Positions 47,396-57,200 of a DNA stretch of 64,000 bases are shown here, piece after piece. The number at the start of each line of letters is the position of its first letter. The first letter of the stretch is position 1. Location of the stretch: assembly GCA_003508835.1 (NCBI GenBank), contig PUFA01000003.1, positions 10,951,501 through 11,015,500 on the forward strand, written 5' to 3'. Origin of the DNA: Eonycteris spelaea (Eukaryota; Chordata; Mammalia; Chiroptera; Pteropodidae). Position numbers and translations under genes: made by a program. Below the pieces are notes generated by a model that made no database searches, was not told where the DNA came from, and was given only the letters and a program-made list of their open reading frames with translations.

Positions 47396-47660
47396 TTGAA
47401 CAGACAGGATCTCTGTCCTTTCCGTTTAAACAGGCTGGACCAGTTCAAGTTCCCAGTCAGACCAGGGGTGGGGGCGGCGAGTGTGCGCGCGCAAAGGAGG
47501 GGGGCACGGAGCCCTGAGAGGGCACGATGTTGGGGGGGGCTCCCGCCTGGCAGCGGGCGGCGGCCCGCAGCTGGGCGGTGTGGGGCGGCGCCGGCCTTGC
47601 GCGCCTCCCCCGTCGGCGGCCCCGGCGAGCGGCGGTGGTACAGTCCGAGACAGCCCCCGG

Positions 47661-47670
47661 CTATAAATAG
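47661..47670. promoter_or_regulatory. CTATAAATAG: MEF2 consensus / TATA-like palindrome
   Basis: The ten bases match the MEF2 consensus YTAWWWWTAR exactly and contain a TATA-box-like core readable on either strand. It stands out inside the GC-rich island about 590 bp upstream of the CELF4 ATG. MEF2 factors regulate neuronal and muscle genes, which suits CELF4 expression. Occupancy is inferred. Confidence 0.5.
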
Positions 47671-48123
47671 CGCCAGGCGCATGGCTCTTTGGGAGGCGCT
47701 GAGATTCCGGCGCGGCGGCAGCGGGGAGCGGGTGCATGTTAGGAACCGGGCTGCTGGCCTCTTCTTTGCCTTTTGGGGGTTCTTTTTTGTTACAGCAGCA
47801 GGTGCTACTTTTTATATTTTAAAACATAGGTTTTCATTTTCGTGTGGGTATGTAGGGTGGCGTTATCCATTGAGCTGCGCTCTATTAGGGTGCCAGGCGC
47901 GCGAAGCAAAGGCAGGGATGGCGGGCGGGGCAGCGGCGAAGGCGGCGGCGGAATGGGCAATTTTCTCTCCCATCTGGTTCCCTGTATTTATTTATTTAGA
48001 CTAGAAAAAGCGAGCTGGCTTGGAGGGAGTCCGCCCAGCGATCCGAGTGCGCATTGATCAGTGTTGAGAGAAAAAAAGCTATAAAAATATATATTATGTG
48101 GATATAATAGACAAGAGCTCTTT

Positions 48124-48140
48124 CGCGCGCGCGCGCGCGC
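48124..48140. repeat. Alternating CG run (17 nt), Z-DNA-prone
   Basis: An uninterrupted CG alternation lies about 1.06 kb upstream of the CELF4 ATG, beside an AT-rich stretch. Alternating CG is the classic Z-DNA former under negative supercoiling. Confidence 0.85.
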
Positions 48141-48860
48141 TATCTCTCCGTCTCTTTCCGCTTTTTTTCCTTCTTGCATTCCCAACCTGCCAGAGCAGCC
48201 CCAAATCTTCGCCCTCCCGTAGGGCATTTACCGCCACCTAAGCCACCTGGGAGGAAAGGACTGGGAAGCGGTTGGGCCGCGCTGGGGGCTGGGGGGTGGG
48301 GGACGAGGCGTATTGGTTTGGGGCCTGACCCTCGTCCCAGCCCGCTTGCAAAGGCTGGAGGTGTGTGTTTCCGTCCCGGACTGCCTCCTCCGCGCCGAAG
48401 AACGGCGGCTGGTCCGGCAGGCTGCTGGCGGGAGGAAGGTAGGAGCCGGGCTCCTCGGCCCGCTCGCCCGCGGGGAAGGTGGCAGGCTCTGGGCTCGGTG
48501 GCCAGTGCGAGGGACCGGCTTGATTTTGCCCTTGTCTGCTTTATTGGTTCGAATCGAAAAAAAATATTTTTTTTCTTAATCTATTATCAAAGTAATAAAG
48601 CTCTCAACCGCTTTCCGGGCTGCAGCCGGACCCAGACCGGCGCGCCGTGCGCTGCCCCCACAGGCTTCTTTTGCTACACCTCCCGCTCCAGAAGTGCGAG
48701 CCAGGGAGTCGCGTCTGCGCGCGAGAACCAAGGGTCCGGCCACCCAGCCCGGACTCCGCTGGGTTGCCCGCCAGGCTCGCCGGAGCTAGAATATCGGCTG
48801 CGCGGGAAAGGGAGTGGCTGGTGCGGGAGCCGGGTCCAAGCAGCCCCGCCTCTGGGGGTG

Positions 48861-51029
48861 AATGCTGGTGGTGAACTTGGGTTGGGAGAGCAGATTTTCA
48901 TTTTAATGATGTTTACCTGCACCCCATCTTCTCCCACAGTTGTTTTTCCAGGGCAGCCTCTTCTCGGCTTCAGAAGCCAGCAAATTAAAATAACGCGCTG
49001 CTCCCCTGCGGGTTGCAGAGCAGAGCTTCTGGCCTGACCCTGGCCAGGCCCCCACCACCCCTTTCGAGTGTTCTGGGTTTCTCTTTTCTTGTCCTCGGAT
49101 TACATGACGTTACTAGACGATATGTTTAAAATTTTATTTAAAGAAATGAAACCCCAGCTGCCTGAAAACCGAGACCAAGCCCTTTTGGTACAACCACAAC
49201 GTGGAGCTCTCCAGCACCCGGAGGAGGCCTGAGGAGGCCCTGAGGTTTGCAGGCCCAGGGCCCACCTGGGACACCTCTCCCGGAGGATCTGGGCCCAAAC
49301 AACACAGCAAGTATAATCTGAGAACTGTGGAACTACATCCTTTCATTTTAAGATTCTCCTGCCTTTGCTTGATGGAATAGTGTGTAAGTACAGTTGATTC
49401 ATAACTCGGTTCCCGGGCTTACATTATCCATTACATTATGATGGCCTAAGAATCACCCAAGTTGATGGAATCAAACAGAAACTCACACAGAGAGCCTCTC
49501 TGCCATGTGGCTGTGCGCTTGGTGTGCCTGTGAAGTGCTGTAATGAGGTGTATATCTCTGGTAGGCACATGTAAGTTCTGAGTGTGTGGCTTGGAAGTAT
49601 GTGTATATGTGTCATCAGGACCGTGGGTGCTTGTGTGGATGTAATGTGGATATGTACATAGACCCTTGTATCTATACTAACAGGGTCTGCCCCGTGTATC
49701 TGCCCCCGTGTGTGCGCGCGCATGCGTGCACGCCCACCGGCCTGAGACCTTCCTTTTCCCTCAGGACACATCAGCAGAGGCCAATAACTTTGTCCAAAAT
49801 ATCTCCTCCAACATCATCTGTGGCACTGGCGCTTACCATTCAGGATCTCACAACGGAAGTGGAATATATTTTCTGCCATAATAGGGGAGTTTAGGAGAAT
49901 AATTCCTACCTGAGGTCTCTTTCTCTCTCTGCCTCCCACCTGCTTAAAGTGAAGTAAGAACATGGGGAAGTGAAGGGAGCAAGCTGAGTGGCTGGGAAAA
50001 GAGGGACCTGCATAGGAGAGGGTGGCTGAGGTTCACCCTCCACTCTTCCTGCCATCAGCCCAGACTTCATTCAAGTAAGTTATTCACAGGTGTTTCATTA
50101 TTTATATTATTATTAATAATAGGCAATACATAAATAAAAGCAGTCACTGGGCAGGAGTGGGTGGGAGAGGAGTTGTTAATGAAAGAGGGCATCTGGTTAT
50201 TTCAGATGCCTGTGAAAACTCCATATGGTATAGCACCAACTCCCTCTAGGACTATGCCTCTGCCCCCCTAACCATGGCCCCCTCCCTGTGTCTTTCCACA
50301 TATGGATGCAAAGCTGTGGAGAGCTCCTTTAGGGAAAGGTTCCTCATCCTCCCATCTCTACCACCTGATTTGGATTTCGGCTGTCTCCTGTTAGGGGGTT
50401 ACACATTCCTCACTTCTCAGCTTGCAGGTGTTTGGTGAAATGCACCCTCTTCTGCCCACCAGCTTGCTGGGGCAGAAGCAACCTGGACACCAGTCCCCAT
50501 ATAACTGATTTGTTAAAGCATTGATCTCTCAAAGGTACCGAGCTGGATTTCTTAGGCTCCCACCTCTCTGCCACAGCAGAGTGTTGGGGATAAAGTAATA
50601 CACACAGGTATCTCTAATGCAATAAAGAACAGGACCCCTGAGAAAATTGTAAGGAACACAGTAGGTTGGCTCTTTTGTATCCTTGCCCTTGATATCTAGA
50701 AAGACTTGAGCTATTTTTATTTTAAACCTTAGATCATCAAAGAGAAATGTAATTAGGGAAAGATGGGGGCAAAGTATTACTGTGACATTTAAACGGATTT
50801 AAAACTTTTTCTCCAAGTGCCACTTCATGGCCACAATTATTCAATCCACTGAGAGGGAGAAGGCTGGGAAATGGAAGTGAGAGCTGGAAACAATTGCTTC
50901 TCATTTTTTCTCTGTGCTTGGGGTTTACATTTTGTTGCTGATTCATTTTGGGAGGTGTCAGGAAGCCCCCTACAATGTGGATCTTGGCTCAGATGGTGTA
51001 ATTATGCAGGCATCGCCATTGCCGCCTGC
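48861..51029. other. Upstream intergenic sequence
   Basis: No gene recognised. An AT-rich conserved-looking block lies at 50085-50150, and a GTGCGCGCGCATGCGTGCAC palindrome-like word near 49712-49731. Confidence 0.45.
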
Positions 51030-51290
51030 TCCTCACTTCCCTTTGCTCCTCTTCTTCAAGGAGAAGGGAAGCCTTCCTTGTGTTCTGCTTCTCTCTGAAC
51101 CACCATCACTCTCTTCCTTCTGGCATCCACTGAAACACATTCCACGTCCCTGGCTGTGGCCACACGTCCTCAGACCTGCTTTGGCTCTCCAGCCTATGAA
51201 TTTTTCTCTCCAGATTGTAAACTGGTAGAGGGCAGGAACCCAGTGATCAGCCCTCTTGACAGGCACAGGCACACAATAAATAGGTCCTCA
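51030..51290 (+). repeat. L2 3' end, diverged
   Basis: CCAGATTGTAAACTGGTAGA, GGGCAGGAACCCAGTG and GCACACAATAAATAGGTCCT match the L2 3' end. Confidence 0.6.
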
Positions 51291-53369
51291 GGATGGAGTT
51301 TCTAGACACCAAAGGCGAATCTGACTTTGGTATATGTTGGGGGTCAAGGCTGTATTCATTCATTCGGGTCCTAAGGATGGGAAGCTGCAGGGACCTAGGC
51401 AGACTATCTGCCACAAGGCGTTCAGAACTCAGGGTGAGAATAAGCAGTTTAAGACACATACCACAGTTAAGCTTCCCAAGGGTGTATGGCCTGACTTGGA
51501 GGCATCATCACTCAGTCATTCTTCCATTCATTTAGCCCTTCCAGTCTCCCACTGGAAGCAGCAAAGGTCAGGCTGGGAAGAATCTACTGTTAGAGAGACC
51601 AAAATCACACCAAGTGAAAAGCCCCAGAACACCAAATGACAAACAGATGGTTAAATGTCTTCCAGGCCTGGGGAGTTCTACATTTGAGAAAACAGAAAGC
51701 TATCCAAGTTTTGTGTGATGATCTGTAAATGGGGTAGCAGCCTTGAGGAGAGAGGGACCTTATGAAGGCAAGATGCAGAAGATGGTTGATAGCCGGAAAG
51801 CTGGATGATGGCCTGGCCTTAGGGCTAGGAGGGTAAGAAGCTGCTGGTTCTTCAAGGTTATATTGAGAACAAGCTGAAAACAGAGCTGTGATCTGCATGG
51901 GACTTCCCTAACAGAGACCATACCTGTGATTAAACTTCTCTACGGTCTCTATAGATTGTCTGCTCTGCCCAGGCCTGCAGAGGGCAGTGAGGGTAGGCTG
52001 GAGAGAGGGAGATCCACTTGCTCTCTTTAGAGAACTCTAGCATTGTTTAGGTAAAGAGACTGGCTTAGAGAGCTGAGTAACCACACATGGACACAACCCA
52101 ACCAAATGAAAGATGCTGGGGATGTGTGCCAGGATACCCTAGAGAAGGTGGAGCTCACGTGGGCAAAAGCACCCAGGGAAAGCTTTCTGGTGGAGAGTGC
52201 TGGCCCTTCAGGAAGGGGTGGGTCAGCTTGGAAGAGGAAGGAGCTTGAAGCAGTGGGTGTAGTTGCCAGGTCTGAACTGGGGAAAGGCTCTAGGTTCCTG
52301 CATGATGGTGAGAAGGTGGAGGCTTCTAGAGGGGGCTTCTATGTGGAGGTAGGCTGGGTGGGCAAGATGGGGGCTGTGAAGGCAGCCTCAGTATTCTCCA
52401 CAAACCTAGGGCTTCTCTGTCCTTGAATAATTAGGAAGATTTAGTGATATAAAGAATAATTGAGGTGGGAAGGGAAGAGGAAAACAGTCTTTACCTTCTC
52501 TCAGTTAACATTAGCACCCTTTAGCCACCCAGAGTAGATGATTGAAGGGGGCTCCTCTGTCCTGAGTCCACAGCAAGCCTGGCCAAGGGAGCAAACTCAC
52601 ACAAGGGAAATCACAAGAATGATGCTCATGTTTTGAGAAACCCAGGGGCTCCCCAGGAGGGAATAGGTTGCCCCCAGAACTCAGGTGCCAGGGCTGGTGA
52701 GAGAGGGGCCTCTGGACTTTCTTGCTCACTGGTTAAGCCCCAGGGACATATGGTCTTGGTCTTGTGGTGGCTTCTGGGCCCTAGACAGTGGTGAGGAATG
52801 CTTTTAGGAGTCTCTAGGCCTTTGGGTCAGCAGAGATGTACATTCATAGCCCTGTTTTAGGGTTCCATGTGACCTGGGGCTCCGCCTCACTTTTGCTGAA
52901 GGTGGACAGGAAACGGAAAGGCAGCGATAGAGGCGCGATAAAGGGACCGGAAGGCAGGGACCGGAAATCACAGCCCAGCATCCTGCGTGGTGGGGAGGAG
53001 AGCCAGAAATCGGCAGAAGGGACCCGCTGCGTCATTGCTCTCCTAGGCCTCAGCTTTCTCCTCTGTAAAATGGAGACTGTGAGTTTTTCTTCTGTACTCC
53101 TTTCCTTCCTCACTTCACATCAAAGAAGGTGAGACTGGTGTATTTGTGAGGCAGCTGACTCAATGTTCTCGTAAAAAATTAAGGTGAGAGTAGGGATTGA
53201 GGGTCCAAATGGGCTGCAGAAAGGTGCAGATAAAGATATCCTGGGTGCACTGAAGGGTTAGGAATTTACTCCTTAACTTTCCCAAAGAATTTACATTTTT
53301 AAAAAAGGAGCTCTGGCCAGGTAGCATGCGGTCCAACAGAAGCAGGCGCTTACAGCTGCGTTTATGTAA
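51291..53369. other. Upstream sequence with possible old repeat debris
   Basis: No gene seen. The stretch 52090-52430 is purine-rich and resembles ancient interspersed-repeat sequence I cannot name. A short MIR-core-like word (CAGCTTTCTCCTCTGTAAAA) lies at 53050-53069. Confidence 0.4.
51974..51987 (+). promoter_or_regulatory. CTCF-like core motif, 13 of 14
   Basis: CCTGCAGAGGGCAG has one mismatch to the core consensus and lies about 5 kb upstream of the CELF4 start, pointing right. Confidence 0.35.
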
Positions 53370-53580
53370 AGCGGAGCCGAGCCAGACTGCCTGGCCTCAA
53401 GCCCTGCCTCTCACTCGCTAGCTCTGTGACCTCGGGCAGGTTATTTTATCCCTTTGTGGCTCAGTTTCCTATCTGTAAGACAGGAAGAGGACTAGAACCT
53501 ACCTCATAAAGTTGGTATGAGGATTAAATGAGCAAATGCAGTAAAGTGCTTAGATCATTGTCAGGCCAGCCAGTATTATT
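53370..53580 (+). repeat. MIR SINE
   Basis: GAGCCAGACTGCCTGGCCTC, CTAGCTCTGTGACCTCGGGC, GGCTCAGTTTCCTATCTGTA and GAGGATTAAATGAGC are a near-consensus MIR. Confidence 0.92.
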
Positions 53581-54567
53581 GGAACATCACTAATCGGCTG
53601 CCGAGGGCTGAGGGCTCGCTGAGGAGCACCCCCATCCATTCCCAGTGTATCCGACATAGAAGGAGGGGTGTCCCCCTCTGGCTGGGACCTGACTTGGGCC
53701 CATAGTGCGTGTCCTCACTTGCAGGATTATTTCTCAAGGTGCTCCTGGGGGTGGGAAGCCTTCCAGAGAGCAAGGCCCACATCACTGCCTCTTCTTGGGG
53801 CCTGCTTTAGGTACCTGCTGCCAGCACTCAGCGGCCCCTTCTTACCTGAGAGGTGTTGCCACAGCAAGTCCTTTTAATTGTGATGTTTTACTAATTAGTT
53901 TTTAATTATGTTAATTTATTGTACATGAGCCCTGAGGTTTTCAAGTTAGGCACTGCAGGCCATGAAAGATGTAGGTTTGTGTTCTGGGGGTGGCAGGTGA
54001 CCATGGGGCAAGGGGTTTGCATCAGGGCCCACTTATAGGAAAGAAAGAGAAGGTAGGAACTCACCAACCATATGCTGATGATTGCTGCTGATAACACGAA
54101 AAGTGCAGTCAATGTCACAAGACAGGGACAAAGAAGACACCTGGGTATTTATGAAGGGTGAATGAAAAGGGAGAAATCACCCCTGGTCCAGTACATGTGC
54201 TGAATAAGAAGGGCACTGTATCAGGCCCATTTTCCATAGATCATTTCTACATTCAAAGGAAGAAGGTTTGCTACCACTCAATTTAAAGAAGATGCTACAG
54301 GTTTTCAAGAAGCACCTCCCCCCAAATAATTTCCAGATGGCAGCCTTCTTTTAGTAAATTTAAAGTCTTTCAAAGTGTGTATGTAAAGTGTTATGTATAA
54401 ATTCTGGTGTCTTACTAAACAGACACACTAATATCAATTTTGCTCAAAGAGTACAATTTAAAGAACTATAGTCTATGAATACAACTGGGCATTTATCGCT
54501 TAGAATATGTGTGTAGGACTTAAGCTACTGTACTATTGATACATACATGAATAGGTGCACACATTGT
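53581..54567. other. Upstream sequence without recognised gene
   Basis: Nothing recognised; AT-rich at 53870-53925. Confidence 0.45.
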
Positions 54568-54772
54568 GTGTAGAAAGAGTTTGGACTTTGGAACCAGACA
54601 TCTTTAATTTACCTACCAGGTGAGTTATGCTCTCAGGCTCAGTTTCTCATCTGAAACATGGGCGTAATAACACTGCGTGATTGTCAGAGGTAATAAATTA
54701 CTGAAAGAGGTAATAAATGTTTAGTGCTTACCATAGTAGGTACCCAGTAAATGTTAGCTATGATTATTATGA
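54568..54772 (+). repeat. MIR SINE with an internal 20-bp duplication
   Basis: TTTGGACTTTGGAACCAGAC, CAGTTTCTCATCTGAAACAT and CCCAGTAAATGTTAGCTATG match MIR. AGAGGTAATAAAT occurs twice, 20 bp apart (about 54686 and 54706). Confidence 0.88.
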
Positions 54773-55924
54773 GTGTATTCATTAAGAAGTAAACTAATTC
54801 TCTCCCTTTCAGGTATAAATATAAGCTGTAGCAGAAAAGAGCATTTAGAATGTGTGTGGCCAGACATGGAGATTTTCTATGGAAGCGGATAGCTGGGCTT
54901 TCTCCTCAGTGGTCCTCCCAGTATGGTGGGAAAATGAGAGGGATCTCAGTCTCTAGTTGTGGGTACAATGTTGTGTGAGGGATTTGAGGGAGCGGAGCCT
55001 GTGTAAGGGAGGGGCCCCATGAGTTTCATCCAACACAGAAGAAGCTCAGTGATTCCCAACTGTATTCAGGCTTAGAAAGACGGCCACATCTAGCACATAC
55101 CTACCGTTCCCTGTCCGCACTGTCAGGGAGTCTGCACCCACACATCTGCATTCCCTGGCATACAGGAGGCTCCTACACAGGCCTGCATGACCTACCCCCC
55201 TCCCCAGGAATGGGAAAGGTGGGCAAGCTCTGTGACTCATTGCCTGGCTCTGTGCCCTCTTGCTGAGTCACAGTGTAATTGATCCCTCCCTGCACCAGGT
55301 TTCTGCTCTCATGTGACCCAAAGCAGGGTCATTTCTAGACCAGCCAGGGCTAGGGAGGCCTGGCTGGAAAGAGGTGATTCCAGGAGGGAGGGAAGGCAGT
55401 GAGAACCTGAGGATGGCATTGAGCTGATGTTCCTGGATGTCTGCTGAGGTGTTATGTTTGGAGCAGTTGGGAGTTGGTCCATCACCCACTAACATATATG
55501 TTCTTTCCTTGGTATGTCCCCATCAGGGTTTGGCTGTCTCTGTGAAAGTTGCCTACAGGAAATAATAAAGGGAGTGGTTTGATGTCTGGGAATATTCTTG
55601 AAGGTGTTCATGGTGTTTATGCTTCTGAGACAAATGTACCTCATCCTTGTTTCCAAAATGAATTATGAGCTTAGAGGAGCTGAGGACTGGGAAGCAGGAG
55701 GTTGGGGTGTGTGATCTACACATTATACGAGGGCAGTGTCACTTCTTTGAGCTCAACCTCATGCTACCCTTGGCCCTGAAAGAGAAGAATCACCTCTCAA
55801 GAAGAAATGAGGAACTCCAGCCAGCAGGCATAGAACCCCAGTCCTCCTGACCTGATGGTGGAGGGCAGAGTAAGGGTCACCATGCCAAGGTCTTCTCTAA
55901 TAGATCTGGGGTGTGGTCTATAGA
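54773..55924. other. Upstream sequence without recognised features
   Basis: No gene or repeat family recognised. Confidence 0.45.
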
Positions 55925-56092
55925 ACTCTAGACGAGCAATTGTCACGAGGCTCTGCTCCTGACAGCATTACCACCTGGGCCAAGTCATGTAATTGCTCTT
56001 GGTTTCTGTATCCTCATCTATAAAAGAGGCACAAAATTCTCCTATCCCAGAGAGGTCTGTAATGAACATAACCAGTTGTATTGTTATAAACC
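55925..56092 (+). repeat. MIR SINE, partial
   Basis: CCTGGGCCAAGTCATGTAAT, TTTCTGTATCCTCATCTATA and AGAGGCACAAAATTCTCCTA match MIR core. Confidence 0.72.
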
Positions 56093-57039
56093 TACCCTCA
56101 TTCCCATTTCACAGTTCTTTGTCCCGACTGATGGGCTGTCATCCACACTGGAAATCGGTTGAGTCTTACTGACTGTTCCCAGTCCCAGTTCTGTGATGAT
56201 CTCTTCTCACCTTGCCCTCCTGAGGGTAGAGCCAAGTCTTGATGGGATTTCATGCCAGAAGTCACTTCGTGGCCATCAAAAAACAAAGGGGGCTCAAGGA
56301 GGCTCTGATAGGACTCAGGCAAGACTTGTTGAATACCCTTAGGTCACCTGCTTCTCCTGTTTGGACTTCGTTCTCTGATTTATGAGCTGGAGACAGTAAT
56401 CCTTCCACTGCACACCTTGTGCAGAGTGGGGAGGATTAGAGGCCAGAATGGGCTTGCTTCCTGGAGTGCAGGGTGTGTATATGAAGATGGGGTCCTCTCT
56501 CCACCCACCCCATCCCTGCCTCTGCACAGCTCCAGTCTCAGAGCAGCCCTGAGAACAGAGAGAGCAGCTGGTTCTCACATCCATCCTCCTCCTCCTGATT
56601 ATTTCTTCCAATCACACTTAATAGCTGCCTGGCTTTTGGCTGCAGCCCGGTATATAATAACCTGCAATTATTGTCCACTTAAGCTGTCCCCAGGGCCTTG
56701 TCTGTTGCGCTGCCCAGGCCTGCACCACTGGCCTGCTGATTTCCCTGTCAGAGTCATGGCCAATGGGAAGAAAGCCCCCGAAGGGCTGGACTGACAACCT
56801 GTTTGGCACAGCTGCCACCCCCATGGCTGCAGCTTCTTTGGAGATGGGGCTTCAGAGGTGGCCCCCTGCAGCCACAGCCTCATCTAGCTGGGTGCACCAC
56901 CTTTTTAAGAGCCTGGCCCCCTGGGCTGTCCACAGCCATCCTCATCTTCTGGCCCCTACCCCTATGATACACTGCCCTCATTTTAGCCTCTGTGCCTTTG
57001 TTTACCCTTAACTGGCACTGCTTACTACAGCCCAGGAAC
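56093..57039. other. Upstream sequence without recognised features
   Basis: No gene or repeat family recognised. Confidence 0.45.
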
Positions 57040-57200
57040 TATACAGGCTTAGTTCCTCTTCTCTACATACTTATAAGGGAGGCATTAGCATTGTACATAC
57101 CAGGCTACCGAAGATCAGAGAGGTTAGGTATCTTTCCTAGGGTCACACAGCCAGGAAATGACAGAGCAAAAATTCGAAAACAGATTAGCTGATAATGTCT
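57040..57200 (-). repeat. MIR SINE, reversed
   Basis: GATCAGAGAGGTTAGGTATC, CTAGGGTCACACAGCCAGGA and AATGACAGAGCAAAAATTCG match reversed MIR. Confidence 0.75.

Larger units (their letters stand above)
47069..47660 (-). other. CELF4: CELF4 5' leader / core promoter interval
   Basis: This stretch upstream of the start codon is CpG-rich and strongly strand-biased (purine-rich in transcript sense). It contains GA/CT runs, a 34-base A tract in transcript sense, a short upstream ORF and a GC-rich distal part. The transcription start cannot be fixed from sequence; a TATA/MEF2-like element at 47661-47670 would place one start near 47630-47640, but CpG-island promoters often start at several sites. 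Confidence 0.6.
47059..47682 (-). other. 207-codon upstream ORF ending across the CELF4 start codon
   Basis: An ATG with G at -3 (47680-47682) opens a frame running through the leader. The product would have a GC-rich N-terminal half, a poly-lysine block from the A tract, then Glu-Arg repeats from the GA run. Its TAA (47059-47061) overlaps the sequence just after Met1 and ends 2 nt before the Met5 ATG. The composition is low-complexity and no domain is visible, so a functional protein is unlikely. It matters only if transcripts start right of 47682. Confidence 0.35.
46630..48860. promoter_or_regulatory. CELF4: CELF4 promoter CpG island
   Basis: CG dinucleotides are dense across exon 1, the leader and about 1.1 kb upstream, in contrast to the CpG-depleted DNA on both sides. 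Two GC-rich blocks (about 47440-47960 and 48200-48860) flank an AT-richer stretch at 48000-48120. Islands of this type mark promoters and often fire in both directions, so a divergent transcript toward the right is possible but not shown. Boundaries are by eye. Confidence 0.85.

Noticed and set aside
46761..47399. 212-codon open frame on + antisense to CELF4 exon 1
   Set aside because: It is the shadow of the CELF4 exon plus CT/T repeats.
48174..49037. 287-codon open frame on + in the CpG island
   Set aside because: GC-rich DNA lacks stop codons, so long frames arise by chance; no domain or homologue recognised.
53050..53069. MIR core fragment
   Set aside because: Only about 20 bases match; flanks do not follow the MIR consensus.
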